From an uncultured Prevotellaceae bacterium (GTDB lineage: Bacteria > Bacteroidota > Bacteroidia > Bacteroidales > Muribaculaceae), in NCBI GenBank assembly GCA_947302275.1, contig CAMYUW010000020.1, positions 1 to 42,671 on the forward strand: a DNA stretch of 42,671 nucleotides, given 5' to 3'. The notes under the pieces were generated by a model that saw nothing but the letters and a program-made list of their open reading frames with translations, was not told where the DNA came from and ran no database searches. Both the position numbers and the translations under genes were made by a program. Below, one piece after another: positions 16,299 through 23,465 of the stretch; the stretch's first letter is position 1; each line of letters begins with the position of its first letter.

Positions 16299-18707
16299 TT
16301 ATTCATCTTTAAGACTGTTCACCGGATCCTCGTGGGCAGTGCGCCAGCTCTGCATCAGGATGGTACCCAGCGTGAGTCCGCCCACCACCAGCAGGCTTAA
16401 TGGGAAGGGCCACCAGTTGATGGGTTGGTGTTCGACAAAAGTGTCAAGCCACTGGTCGCTGATGGTATAGGCGATGGGTGTGGCTATGACAAAGCATATC
16501 AAGATTAATCCGCAATAGCGTTTGCACAGCATGCCGATGATGTTGCGCGATGTGGCTCCGGCTACCTTGCGAATAGCAATTTCCTTGCGCCGATACTCGG
16601 TTTCAAGCATTGTCAGGCAGAAGACCCCCACCAGCATAATGAAAATACTGATTACCGACAAAAGATATACCAGCTTCACAAAACGGAACTCATTAACGTA
16701 GGAAGTGCCAAGCGTCGCCTCCATATCCAAAACTTGAGGCGACTCGTGGCCGCTGTGTATCTTGACCAATTGTGCAATAGACGCCTTGACGGCATCGCGG
16801 TCGGCCACCTCGGTAATGCGCACATTGGCTTGCCAGCAAGAACTGTCGTTGGGACTGAACATAAAAGCGATGGGCGTATTCTTATTGCTTCGAGTGGTTG
16901 AATAGCGGATGTTCCTGCACACACCGATGACGATGACTTTAATCGATGAGCCTTCAGTTACGACCGATTTAGGCAATTCCCCAGAGTTGATTAATTCGGC
17001 GAATGCCTCGTTGACAACCCAGTGCAACATGGGTTTGTCGGAGGGGCTGTAATTTCTGCCCTTGACAATCGTTATTCCCATTGTTGAGAAATAGCTGTCA
17101 TCGACCGGGAACAGATAAGAGTGAGAGGACTGTGTACTGCCCTTCTCGCTATTGAACGTGATGCTCATGTAGTGATCACTCGACCCTAGGATAAATCTGG
17201 AGTAGGACACGTCCTCCACATCAGGCAGATGTTTCAGGTCGGTACGCAAGTTTTCGCGGTAATCAGGCTCCTGAGGATTCAGTCTCACGCTGAGTATCCG
17301 ATTGATGTCATAGCCATAATCCGAGTTGAAGATGAATCGGGTCTGCTGGTTCAGCGTGCAGATGAATGACACGAGAAACATCGTGATGACTATTTGCATG
17401 CCGATAAGGAACATACGCAATTTGATGCCTTGTGGAGTAAGCCCATAACTGCTTTTTAATGCAGTTGCCGTATGAAAAGAAGTGACGAAGTATGCCGGAT
17501 AGACTCCAGAAACGATGCCGATGCCTGCAGCGATGGCCAGCATGGTCAAGACGATATCGGGATGGGAGCTCAGCGCGATATCGCCGTCAAACAGGTTGTT
17601 CAACACTACTGTACTCTTTATCGCCTGGCACACGGCCAGTGCCAGCAGACAAGTCACCAACGTGATGATGGTGGTCTCGCAGATGAGTTGCAGCCTGATG
17701 GAAGCGCGTGTGGCACCTATCACGATTCTCGTGTTGGTGCCACGCACCCACATAGGGCTGATCGCCAACGTGTAATTTATGGTGTTGATAGTGGCAATAA
17801 TAATGATCAGCAGGACAATCAACTCGATAATGCGCAAGGTGCTGCGATTGCCCAAGTCGTTGTTATCGACTCCAGTGAAATAGATGTCATCGAGCGGCTG
17901 GAATCTGTAATTGATGGTTTGGAAAGTTTCTTGCCACCCTCTCAATTCGGAATCGTTTTTGCCGGCAAGCAATCGTTGTGTGGTGGATTTAAAGCGCTCC
18001 AGCATGGGCTCGATAAGGCTGTTGGGATCATCCACACCCTCTTTGAACTTGACCAAACAGGTGAAACGCCAGTTGCCCGTTGTGTCGGCATAGAGGTCTC
18101 CCACATTCGTCATGATATAGTTGCGGGGAGTGCAATTGTTAGGGAAATCCTTATAGACACCCCTCACCGTTATCTCCATGGTGCTGTCGCGCGTGATTTG
18201 GATCATTGTTTTACCGGCGGCGTGTGTCGTGCCGAAGTATTGCTTGGCGATGCTGGCAGGAATGATGACGCCCTCATGGTCGTTATCGGTCCATTCGATA
18301 CTGCCATCTATCACTTGGTCGGTCAGGTTGCTCACCCCCGTGTCGTTGATGGTCAGGCAAGGATAATCAATCTCTTTATCGCCTTGCTTGAACTTCGTCA
18401 TGACAGGATTCCATGAATAGTGTGTCATGGTCACTCCCTCGACCTGTGGCATTGCAGCCAAATCTTCAGCCATGAATCGGCAGGTGCCACTGCTCCATTC
18501 CAGGTCTTGAGCGGCAAAGAGATTGCTCTCGAGCCGATAGATTCGCTTGTGATCCTTGATGCCGTGGTTATATCCCCTGAGAAAAACGACCTGGGTCAAC
18601 ATCAGATAGCACACGACAAAGGCGAGCAATAGCCCTGCGATGTTCAGCGCTGTTGACGTCCTGAATCGGCGTATCGTGAAGAGTATGTGATGAATGGCTT
18701 CGGTCAT
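16299..18707 (-). CDS. ABC transporter permease, MacB/FtsX type (second copy)
   Basis: An 802-aa inner-membrane permease. An N-terminal transmembrane helix (about 18-40) is followed by a large periplasmic MacB core-type domain, a three-helix FtsX block at about 285-405, a shorter second helix and periplasmic domain (from about 425), and a second FtsX block at about 675-795. The conserved permease motif appears as EYRRKEIAIRKVAGAT. This duplicated-half architecture is the large Bacteroidetes MacB-like form. It is a diverged paralogue of the 800-aa permease two genes upstream in the same operon (both have ARRFK/TIRRFR-type starts, YFGTTxAAGKTM and LTPxGIxLR motifs). Family members move peptides, lipids or drugs across the envelope or transmit mechanical force; the substrate is unknown. 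Confidence 0.9.
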   Translation of the reverse strand: MTEAIHHILFTIRRFRTSTALNIAGLLLAFVVCYLMLTQVVFLRGYNHGIKDHKRIYRLESNLFAAQDLEWSSGTCRFMAEDLAAMPQVEGVTMTHYSWNPVMTKFKQGDKEIDYPCLTINDTGVSNLTDQVIDGSIEWTDNDHEGVIIPASIAKQYFGTTHAAGKTMIQITRDSTMEITVRGVYKDFPNNCTPRNYIMTNVGDLYADTTGNWRFTCLVKFKEGVDDPNSLIEPMLERFKSTTQRLLAGKNDSELRGWQETFQTINYRFQPLDDIYFTGVDNNDLGNRSTLRIIELIVLLIIIIATINTINYTLAISPMWVRGTNTRIVIGATRASIRLQLICETTIITLVTCLLALAVCQAIKSTVVLNNLFDGDIALSSHPDIVLTMLAIAAGIGIVSGVYPAYFVTSFHTATALKSSYGLTPQGIKLRMFLIGMQIVITMFLVSFICTLNQQTRFIFNSDYGYDINRILSVRLNPQEPDYRENLRTDLKHLPDVEDVSYSRFILGSSDHYMSITFNSEKGSTQSSHSYLFPVDDSYFSTMGITIVKGRNYSPSDKPMLHWVVNEAFAELINSGELPKSVVTEGSSIKVIVIGVCRNIRYSTTRSNKNTPIAFMFSPNDSSCWQANVRITEVADRDAVKASIAQLVKIHSGHESPQVLDMEATLGTSYVNEFRFVKLVYLLSVISIFIMLVGVFCLTMLETEYRRKEIAIRKVAGATSRNIIGMLCKRYCGLILICFVIATPIAYTISDQWLDTFVEHQPINWWPFPLSLLVVGGLTLGTILMQSWRTAHEDPVNSLKDE

Positions 18708-18734
18708 GCCTATTGCTAATAGCTTAAATCTTAG

Positions 18735-19424
18735 CTATAACTCTGTTCTCTCGACCAGGAAGCCGTCGAGCATGTTGACGATGCGGTGAGCGTAGGAAGC
18801 GTCGCGCTGTGAGTGGGTCACCATCACGATGGTGGTTCCGTCGTCGTTGAGCTCGGCCAGCAAGTCCATTACTTCCTTGCCGTTTTTCGAGTCCAGGTTG
18901 CCGGTGGGCTCATCTGCGAGAATGATCTCGGGTTCGGTCACCACGGCTCGGGCAATGGCTACGCGCTGCTGCTGACCACCTGAAAGTTGGTCGGGGTAGT
19001 GCTTGGCCCGATGAGATATATTCATGCGGCGCAGTGCTTCGGCCACTTTCTTGGCACGCATGTCGGCCGAGATGCCCATGTATTTGAGCGGCAGTTCCAC
19101 ATTCTGCTCGACTGTGAGCTCATCGATGAGGTTGAAGCTCTGGAAGATGAAGCCGATGCGCCCCTTGCGCAGGGCTGAACGCTGGCTCTCCTTGAGGTGG
19201 GCGACTTCCATGCCTGCCAGCAGATAGCTGCCCTCGCTGGGATTATCGAGCAATCCGATGATGTTGAGCAAAGTGGTCTTGCCGCACCCCGATGGCCCCA
19301 TGATGGCAATGAACTCACCCAGGCTGACATCCAGGTTGATACCGCCCAGTGCGACGGTGTAGCCTTCCTTGTAGCGGAAAACTTTCTTTAAATCTCTTAT
19401 CTGTATCATAGCGTCAGTTGACAT
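18735..19424 (-). CDS. ABC transporter ATP-binding protein, MacB/LolD type
   Basis: A 229-aa cytoplasmic ATPase that powers the two flanking permeases. The motifs are complete: Walker [14 protein letters not shown]-loop in [12 protein letters not shown], signature [14 protein letters not shown], Walker [13 protein letters not shown] and the H-loop MVTHS. The length and the [16 protein letters not shown] segment place it in the MacB/LolD/FtsE group that pairs with FtsX-domain permeases. It is sandwiched in one operon, 9 bp behind the first permease gene and 27 bp before the second. A single ATPase for two different permeases suggests a heteromeric transporter. Confidence 0.95.
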   Translation of the reverse strand: MSTDAMIQIRDLKKVFRYKEGYTVALGGINLDVSLGEFIAIMGPSGCGKTTLLNIIGLLDNPSEGSYLLAGMEVAHLKESQRSALRKGRIGFIFQSFNLIDELTVEQNVELPLKYMGISADMRAKKVAEALRRMNISHRAKHYPDQLSGGQQQRVAIARAVVTEPEIILADEPTGNLDSKNGKEVMDLLAELNDDGTTIVMVTHSQRDASYAHRIVNMLDGFLVERTEL

Positions 19425-19433
19425 TATTATCTG

Positions 19434-21836
19434 TTATTCGTTTTTGATGCTGTTGACAGGATTCATTCTGGCGGCTCTCCAGCTCTGGAGCACCACGGTG
19501 GTAAGGGTCACGCCACCCACGGCGAGCAATGCCAGCAAGGGTATCCACCAATAGTTGTGGGTGCGGTCGGCAAAGTATTCCAGCGTGCGCCATCCGAAAT
19601 ACATAGCGACAGGCAACGATACTGCGAAGCTGATCAGGATTAGCCATGAGTAACGCTTGCACAGCATCCAGATGATCTCACAGGTTGTGGCGCCAGCCAC
19701 CTTGCGTATGCCTATTTCTTTGCGCCGATATTCGGTCTCAAACATCGAAATGCAGAAAACCCCGATCAGGTTGATTAACAGGAAAATGATGGAAATGATG
19801 GTGATGAGACGGAAGAACCGGAATTCGCTGTTATAGGTTTCTTCAAACGATTTGTCGTATGGTACAAACGGCTTGCTGTTGCCGTCAAAGAACTTTTTGT
19901 TCACTTGGTCGGCTAGACGCTTGGTCTCCTGCATGTCAGCGTCTTGAGCGACACGCACGTTCACATAGTCGCAAAAGTCATCGTTCTTAATGATGAAACA
20001 ATAAGGCTGGTTGTTGATGGTGCGCATCGTGCCATAACGAACGTCTTGACATACCCCGATAATTTTGACGCTATCAGTGTTCACGTTCTCGGCGGTATTG
20101 GAAATCCTGTCACCCAATTCTATCCATTCCCACTGTTTGCGGGCCGCTTGATTGATGATGGCGACAGCGGTATCGCTTGGTTCAAAGTCGCGTCCCTCAA
20201 CCACCTTGATGCCCATTGTGGACATGAACCGATGGTCAGTCCACAGGAAGTTATAGCTGAACTGGTGCCCCTTGAGTTCGGTATCGATGAGGTAGTGGGA
20301 ATCGATGGTGCCCAATAACGACGTCGAGAACGAGACGTTCTCTATGCCTGGAACAGCCATCAGCTTCTGTCTCAGTTGATCTTTGGTCTGGCTATCGGTG
20401 ATTGCCTGCGTGACCAGAATTTGGTCCTTGCTGAAACCGTAATCGGCGTTGAAAATGTAATGGCTCTGCAAGAGCAGGATGCCCAAGTAGGTGACCATGA
20501 ACAGGGAGATAAACAGCTGCACGGCCATCAGTGCCCTACGCAGGGTGATTCCCCTGGGAGTAAGTCCGAATGAGCCCTTGAGTGCAGTTGCCGGCTGGAA
20601 TGAAGTGGCAAAGATGGCGGGGTAGGCACCTGCCGCCACTCCCACTATCACGGCAATAAGCAATGTAATCAATACCAATCCAGGATGCCCTTTCAGTGAA
20701 ACGTCTCCATCCATCAGGCTACTGCATGCAGGATCATGTGTGAGCATGTGGCAAAAGGCCAATGCGAGCAGGCATGCGATGATGGATATAATGACACACT
20801 CGGCGCAAAGTCCGAGACGAAGCGAGTGACGAGATGCCCCCAGGACGAGGCGGGTGTTGAGCCCGCGCACCCGCATGGGGCTCTCGGCAAGGGTGAAGTT
20901 CAGGAAGTTGATGGCGGCGATGATGAGGGCCAGCAAACTAGCCAGTTCCAGAATATAGAACATGCTTTTGTAGCCTCTCTGGGCTGTAGAGAAAATGCTG
21001 TGTTCAAAGTAGCATTCTCCAAGAGGTATGAACTTGATGCGCAGGTTTTTCATCTCATTCAGGATATCCTGCTTTAACTTGTCATCATCGCGGATCTGAT
21101 GGTTGATGTCATCGATGATGGCCTGCTTTAACTGGTCGGCATATAGTTCTGTACTGTCGCAAGGGGCCTTGAACTTGACGTAGCACTTGTAACTGTACAT
21201 GAAAATCATGATGTCGTAGGTCCCGTTACTCTTGTAGATGCAGTTAGCCAGCTCGCTGTTTTTGGGGAAATCCTCATACACGCCACGCACCTGTAAGGGC
21301 TCTGTTTCATTTTCCCTTTCTACTACATAGTTCATCGTCTTACCGGCGGCTTGGGTGGTGCCGAAGTAATCGATGGCGACGCTGGCAGGGATAATGATTC
21401 CCTCAGAATCATTATCGGTCCATTCAATGTTTCCATCCAGGCATTTACTGCCCAATGCGCTGACGACGGTATTATTACCCGTGTTGAACTGATAATCGGC
21501 TATGCTGTTATCTTCCTTTTTAAAAGATAACGTAAACACGTCGTCATTCCTGACCAGCGAATAGGACTCGACAACCTGTGGCAGATGCTGCAAAGCGTCG
21601 GCAAAGGGGCGGCACACATGCTCACTGTAATCCCACTCCTGATATGCCTGATTGGTCACCATGAGGTATATCCGTTCATAGTCTTTCACCTCATGGTTAT
21701 AGGTCCGCTGGTAGATGATTTGGGTCATGAGCATGTAGAATGTGGAGAAAGCCACAATCAGTCCAAGCATGTTGAGCACGGTCGCTATTTTGAAGCGCCG
21801 TGCCATGTAGATGATATTATTGAGCGTCTCTCTCAT
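19434..21836 (-). CDS. ABC transporter permease, MacB/FtsX type (first copy)
   Basis: An 800-aa permease with the same plan as its paralogue: N-terminal helix at about 18-42 (VLNMLGLIVAFSTFYMLMTQI), periplasmic domain, FtsX block at about 290-410, second helix and periplasmic domain, and a C-terminal FtsX block at about 675-795 with EYRRKEIGIRKVAGATTCEI. It is the first gene of the three-gene operon and follows the best Bacteroidetes-type promoter in this part of the window. No HlyD-type adaptor or TolC-type channel is encoded nearby, so it is either an inner-membrane system or uses partners elsewhere. Its promoter carries dyad operator B, which links it to the secreted dockerin proteins and the two-component pair. 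Confidence 0.92.
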   Translation of the reverse strand: MRETLNNIIYMARRFKIATVLNMLGLIVAFSTFYMLMTQIIYQRTYNHEVKDYERIYLMVTNQAYQEWDYSEHVCRPFADALQHLPQVVESYSLVRNDDVFTLSFKKEDNSIADYQFNTGNNTVVSALGSKCLDGNIEWTDNDSEGIIIPASVAIDYFGTTQAAGKTMNYVVERENETEPLQVRGVYEDFPKNSELANCIYKSNGTYDIMIFMYSYKCYVKFKAPCDSTELYADQLKQAIIDDINHQIRDDDKLKQDILNEMKNLRIKFIPLGECYFEHSIFSTAQRGYKSMFYILELASLLALIIAAINFLNFTLAESPMRVRGLNTRLVLGASRHSLRLGLCAECVIISIIACLLALAFCHMLTHDPACSSLMDGDVSLKGHPGLVLITLLIAVIVGVAAGAYPAIFATSFQPATALKGSFGLTPRGITLRRALMAVQLFISLFMVTYLGILLLQSHYIFNADYGFSKDQILVTQAITDSQTKDQLRQKLMAVPGIENVSFSTSLLGTIDSHYLIDTELKGHQFSYNFLWTDHRFMSTMGIKVVEGRDFEPSDTAVAIINQAARKQWEWIELGDRISNTAENVNTDSVKIIGVCQDVRYGTMRTINNQPYCFIIKNDDFCDYVNVRVAQDADMQETKRLADQVNKKFFDGNSKPFVPYDKSFEETYNSEFRFFRLITIISIIFLLINLIGVFCISMFETEYRRKEIGIRKVAGATTCEIIWMLCKRYSWLILISFAVSLPVAMYFGWRTLEYFADRTHNYWWIPLLALLAVGGVTLTTVVLQSWRAARMNPVNSIKNE

Positions 21837-21870
21837 GAGGATTCTTGCAGGATAGCCCTGAAATCGAGTA

Positions 21871-21902
21871 CAAATATAGAAATGAAGCAGAGTGTGGTCA
21901 AA
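21871..21902 (-). promoter_or_regulatory. Promoter of the ABC transporter operon
   Basis: On the minus strand TTTG (21902-21899), a 20-bp gap and TATATTTG (21878-21871) match the Bacteroidetes -33/-7 consensus well. The leader to the permease ATG is about 30 nt. Operator B lies 70 bp upstream of the -7 box. Confidence 0.7.
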
Positions 21903-21948
21903 TTTATTTCAAGGAAAAATGAAGGATTGGCTCAAAAAATGGTTTTTT

Positions 21949-21965
21949 TGTCTAATTATTTGACA
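21949..21965. promoter_or_regulatory. Dyad operator B (TGTC-N9-GACA)
   Basis: The copy reads TTGTCTAATTATTTGACAC including flanks. It lies between divergent promoters, 70 bp from the -7 box of the ABC operon and 67 bp from a TAAATTTG box facing the 241-aa secreted protein gene. The remainder of the 348-bp interval 21837-22184 holds only these promoters. Confidence 0.65.
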
Positions 21966-22032
21966 CTATGGCGATTTATCCTAGTCAAAACCGCTCGCTG
22001 GACGAGCATACCGAAAAAAAGAAGCTAAATGT

Positions 22033-22040
22033 TAAATTTG
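22033..22040 (+). promoter_or_regulatory. -7 box of the 241-aa secreted protein promoter
   Basis: TAAATTTG matches TAnnTTTG and lies 67 bp from operator B. A second match, TATATTTG at 22083-22090, is closer to the gene and could be used instead. Neither has a convincing -33 TTG, which would be consistent with a need for an activator. Confidence 0.4.
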
Positions 22041-22184
22041 TGTTAAAATCGTTATAAATGGTATTTTTAAATATTGTTTGAGTATATTTGTGGATTATTT
22101 ATGGTCCAGATGGATTTTTGAAGCATTTTTTTGCTTTTCTACTGGGAAAAAAGCTCTTTTATTAACTCTTAAATTGTTCAGGTA

Positions 22185-22910
22185 ATGAAAAAGTATCTAT
22201 TTCTAATTTTATGCGGGTGCTCGAGCTTGCTGATGATGGCAACCGAAGCATCGTCCGATTCCACTCAGTTAGAGCGTGATCTGAGGTCCAATAGTCGTGT
22301 GGTTACGTCAACAAGTGTGGGCGCTACTCAGTCGGCCCAAGCATCTACGACTCCCACTGCATCATCCGGTGCGACCTTCCAGGGCGTCAAGAAAGTGGTT
22401 GTCAATGGCCATGTTTTTGACCCTACTGGTCATGGGGGCAGGGTTCGCCGTCCAATTGATCCCAATGCCTTTGATGAGATGACATCAGGCTATTCCTATG
22501 CACAGGTTGCTGACCTGAATCAAAGCAGCATCATGTTGATGTCTCAAGCCAGGGGTGGGTACCCTGACACGGATCCGTCCACTACAACACCAGTATATCA
22601 GAATCAGGACAATGATAATCCACTGCATGTGTCGCCTGCAGGCATCAATGAACCATCCGGAGTGAATGTTGCTGCTATGTCGGTTGGCAATGCCGATAAC
22701 ATGCCCAGTTCACAGGGCCTTGTCCTTATCGGGGACATCAATGCCGATGGCTTGATGAGTATCAGTGATGTCACAGGAATTATAGACGGCCTGCTGGACG
22801 GCAGCATTACCATTAATGGCAAGCCGGCAGATGTCAATGGTGACGGTCTGGTAACCATTGCCGATGTGACAGCTATCATTGACCAACTGCTGGGCAGCGC
22901 TGTCAAGTGA
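22185..22910 (+). CDS. Small secreted dockerin-tailed protein, function unknown
   Basis: A 241-aa exported protein with a hydrophobic signal peptide (MKKYLFLILCGCSSLLMMA). Residues 25-65 are a Ser/Thr/Ala-rich linker. The centre (70-170) has low-complexity Asp/Asn/Pro-rich segments and no recognisable domain. The C-terminal 60 residues form two dockerin-like calcium-binding repeats: GDINADGLMSISDVTGIIDG and DVNGDGLVTIADVTAIIDQL. It could be a small substrate or scaffold carrying little more than the dockerin. It is divergent from the ABC transporter operon and shares operator B with it. A strong hairpin terminator lies 66 bp behind it. Confidence 0.82.
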   Translation: MKKYLFLILCGCSSLLMMATEASSDSTQLERDLRSNSRVVTSTSVGATQSAQASTTPTASSGATFQGVKKVVVNGHVFDPTGHGGRVRRPIDPNAFDEMTSGYSYAQVADLNQSSIMLMSQARGGYPDTDPSTTTPVYQNQDNDNPLHVSPAGINEPSGVNVAAMSVGNADNMPSSQGLVLIGDINADGLMSISDVTGIIDGLLDGSITINGKPADVNGDGLVTIADVTAIIDQLLGSAVK

Positions 22911-22968
22911 AGTCGCGGCATCAGCTCTTATCAATACCTACATTTTTAATCGTATGGGTCATTTACAT

Positions 22969-23012
22969 AAAAAAGCATAGCCGGAGAACAAACAAGTGAT
23001 CCGGCTATGTTT
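22969..23012. terminator. Bidirectional rho-independent terminator
   Basis: Perfect 10-bp arms (22976-22985 and 23000-23009) with a 14-nt loop. On the minus strand the stem is followed by C and six T's; on the plus strand by four T's. It ends the 241-aa protein gene from one side and the candidate RNA transcript from the other. On the minus strand it is the stronger of the two. Confidence 0.8.
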
Positions 23013-23361
23013 TAAAAAAGATGTTTCCTACGCAATGCAGCTTCTTTTAATGTGTGTTCCCGCATTTGCGGCACGTCATGGGTTTAGATAAAGTTTTTAG
23101 CACTTAATTGAAATACTCACATTTTCTTATTAACCAATTCATTTACAATTCTTATTATTCTATTGTGACGCTTTAATCTATTTTATATATCAGACATTGT
23201 CAGGAACCCGGGGCGCATGTGAATGCCTATTCTTTGCATTACCATTTTGCTTAACTTAATCTCTATTATCTTTGACTCCTTTTATTGTTGAACTATTACC
23301 CTTACCAATCATAAAGCCGAGGTTCCTGACTTTGCCTGATTGAGACGGCAGGGATGATTCC
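22969..23361 (-). ncRNA. Candidate regulated non-coding RNA of about 390 nt
   Basis: A minus-strand TTTG-N21-TAATTTTG promoter with two dyad operators points into this stretch, which contains no reading frame above about 20 codons and ends at a strong terminator. Near the 5' end is a hairpin with arms CAGGGA/TCCCTG (23349-23364). Further on, GTCAGGAACC (23321-23330 on the minus strand) pairs with GGTTCCTGAC (23199-23208), extended by three more pairs past a bulged base, closing a domain of about 130 nt. Tiny frames inside (18, 20 and 10 codons, the last reading MTCRKCGNTH) may be chance. It might instead be the remains of a lost gene that kept its promoter. No known RNA family is recognised. 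Confidence 0.4.
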
Positions 23362-23367
23362 CTGGTT

Positions 23368-23400
23368 CAAAATTAGAATATATCCAAGTACTGTGTCAAA
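23368..23400 (-). promoter_or_regulatory. Promoter facing the candidate non-coding RNA
   Basis: The minus strand shows TTTG (23400-23397), a 21-bp gap and TAATTTTG (23375-23368). The two upstream dyads lie 49 and 72 bp from the -7 box, exactly the distances found at the C10 protease promoter. There is no annotated gene downstream on this strand. Confidence 0.55.
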
Positions 23401-23424
23401 TTTTTTTCTTCAAAAAATGGCGAT

Positions 23425-23441
23425 TGTCTAAATTTTTTACA
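23425..23441. promoter_or_regulatory. Dyad operator C1 (TGTC-N9-TACA)
   Basis: TGTC, nine A/T bases, TACA; 49 bp from the -7 box at 23368-23375 and 23 bp in register from C2. Confidence 0.55.
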
Positions 23442-23447
23442 CAATAG

Positions 23448-23464
23448 TGTCTATTTTTTTTACA
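23448..23464. promoter_or_regulatory. Dyad operator C2 (TGTC-N9-TACA)
   Basis: The flanked form GTGTC...TACAC is symmetric. It is 72 bp from the -7 box at 23368-23375 and directly abuts the stop codon of the C10 protease gene. Confidence 0.55.
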
Positions 23465-23465
23465 C

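Noticed and set aside
23052..23084. Tiny minus-strand frame MTCRKCGNTH resembling the start of a zinc ribbon
   Set aside because: It stops after ten codons and the continuation adds only one more cysteine; CCGCATTTGCGG is also a small palindrome, so chance is likely.
23393..23409. Third possible dyad next to C1 (GTGTCAAATTTTTTT...)
   Set aside because: The left half fits but the right half reads TCTT; on the minus strand it supplies the -33 TTTG of the promoter, which explains the similarity.
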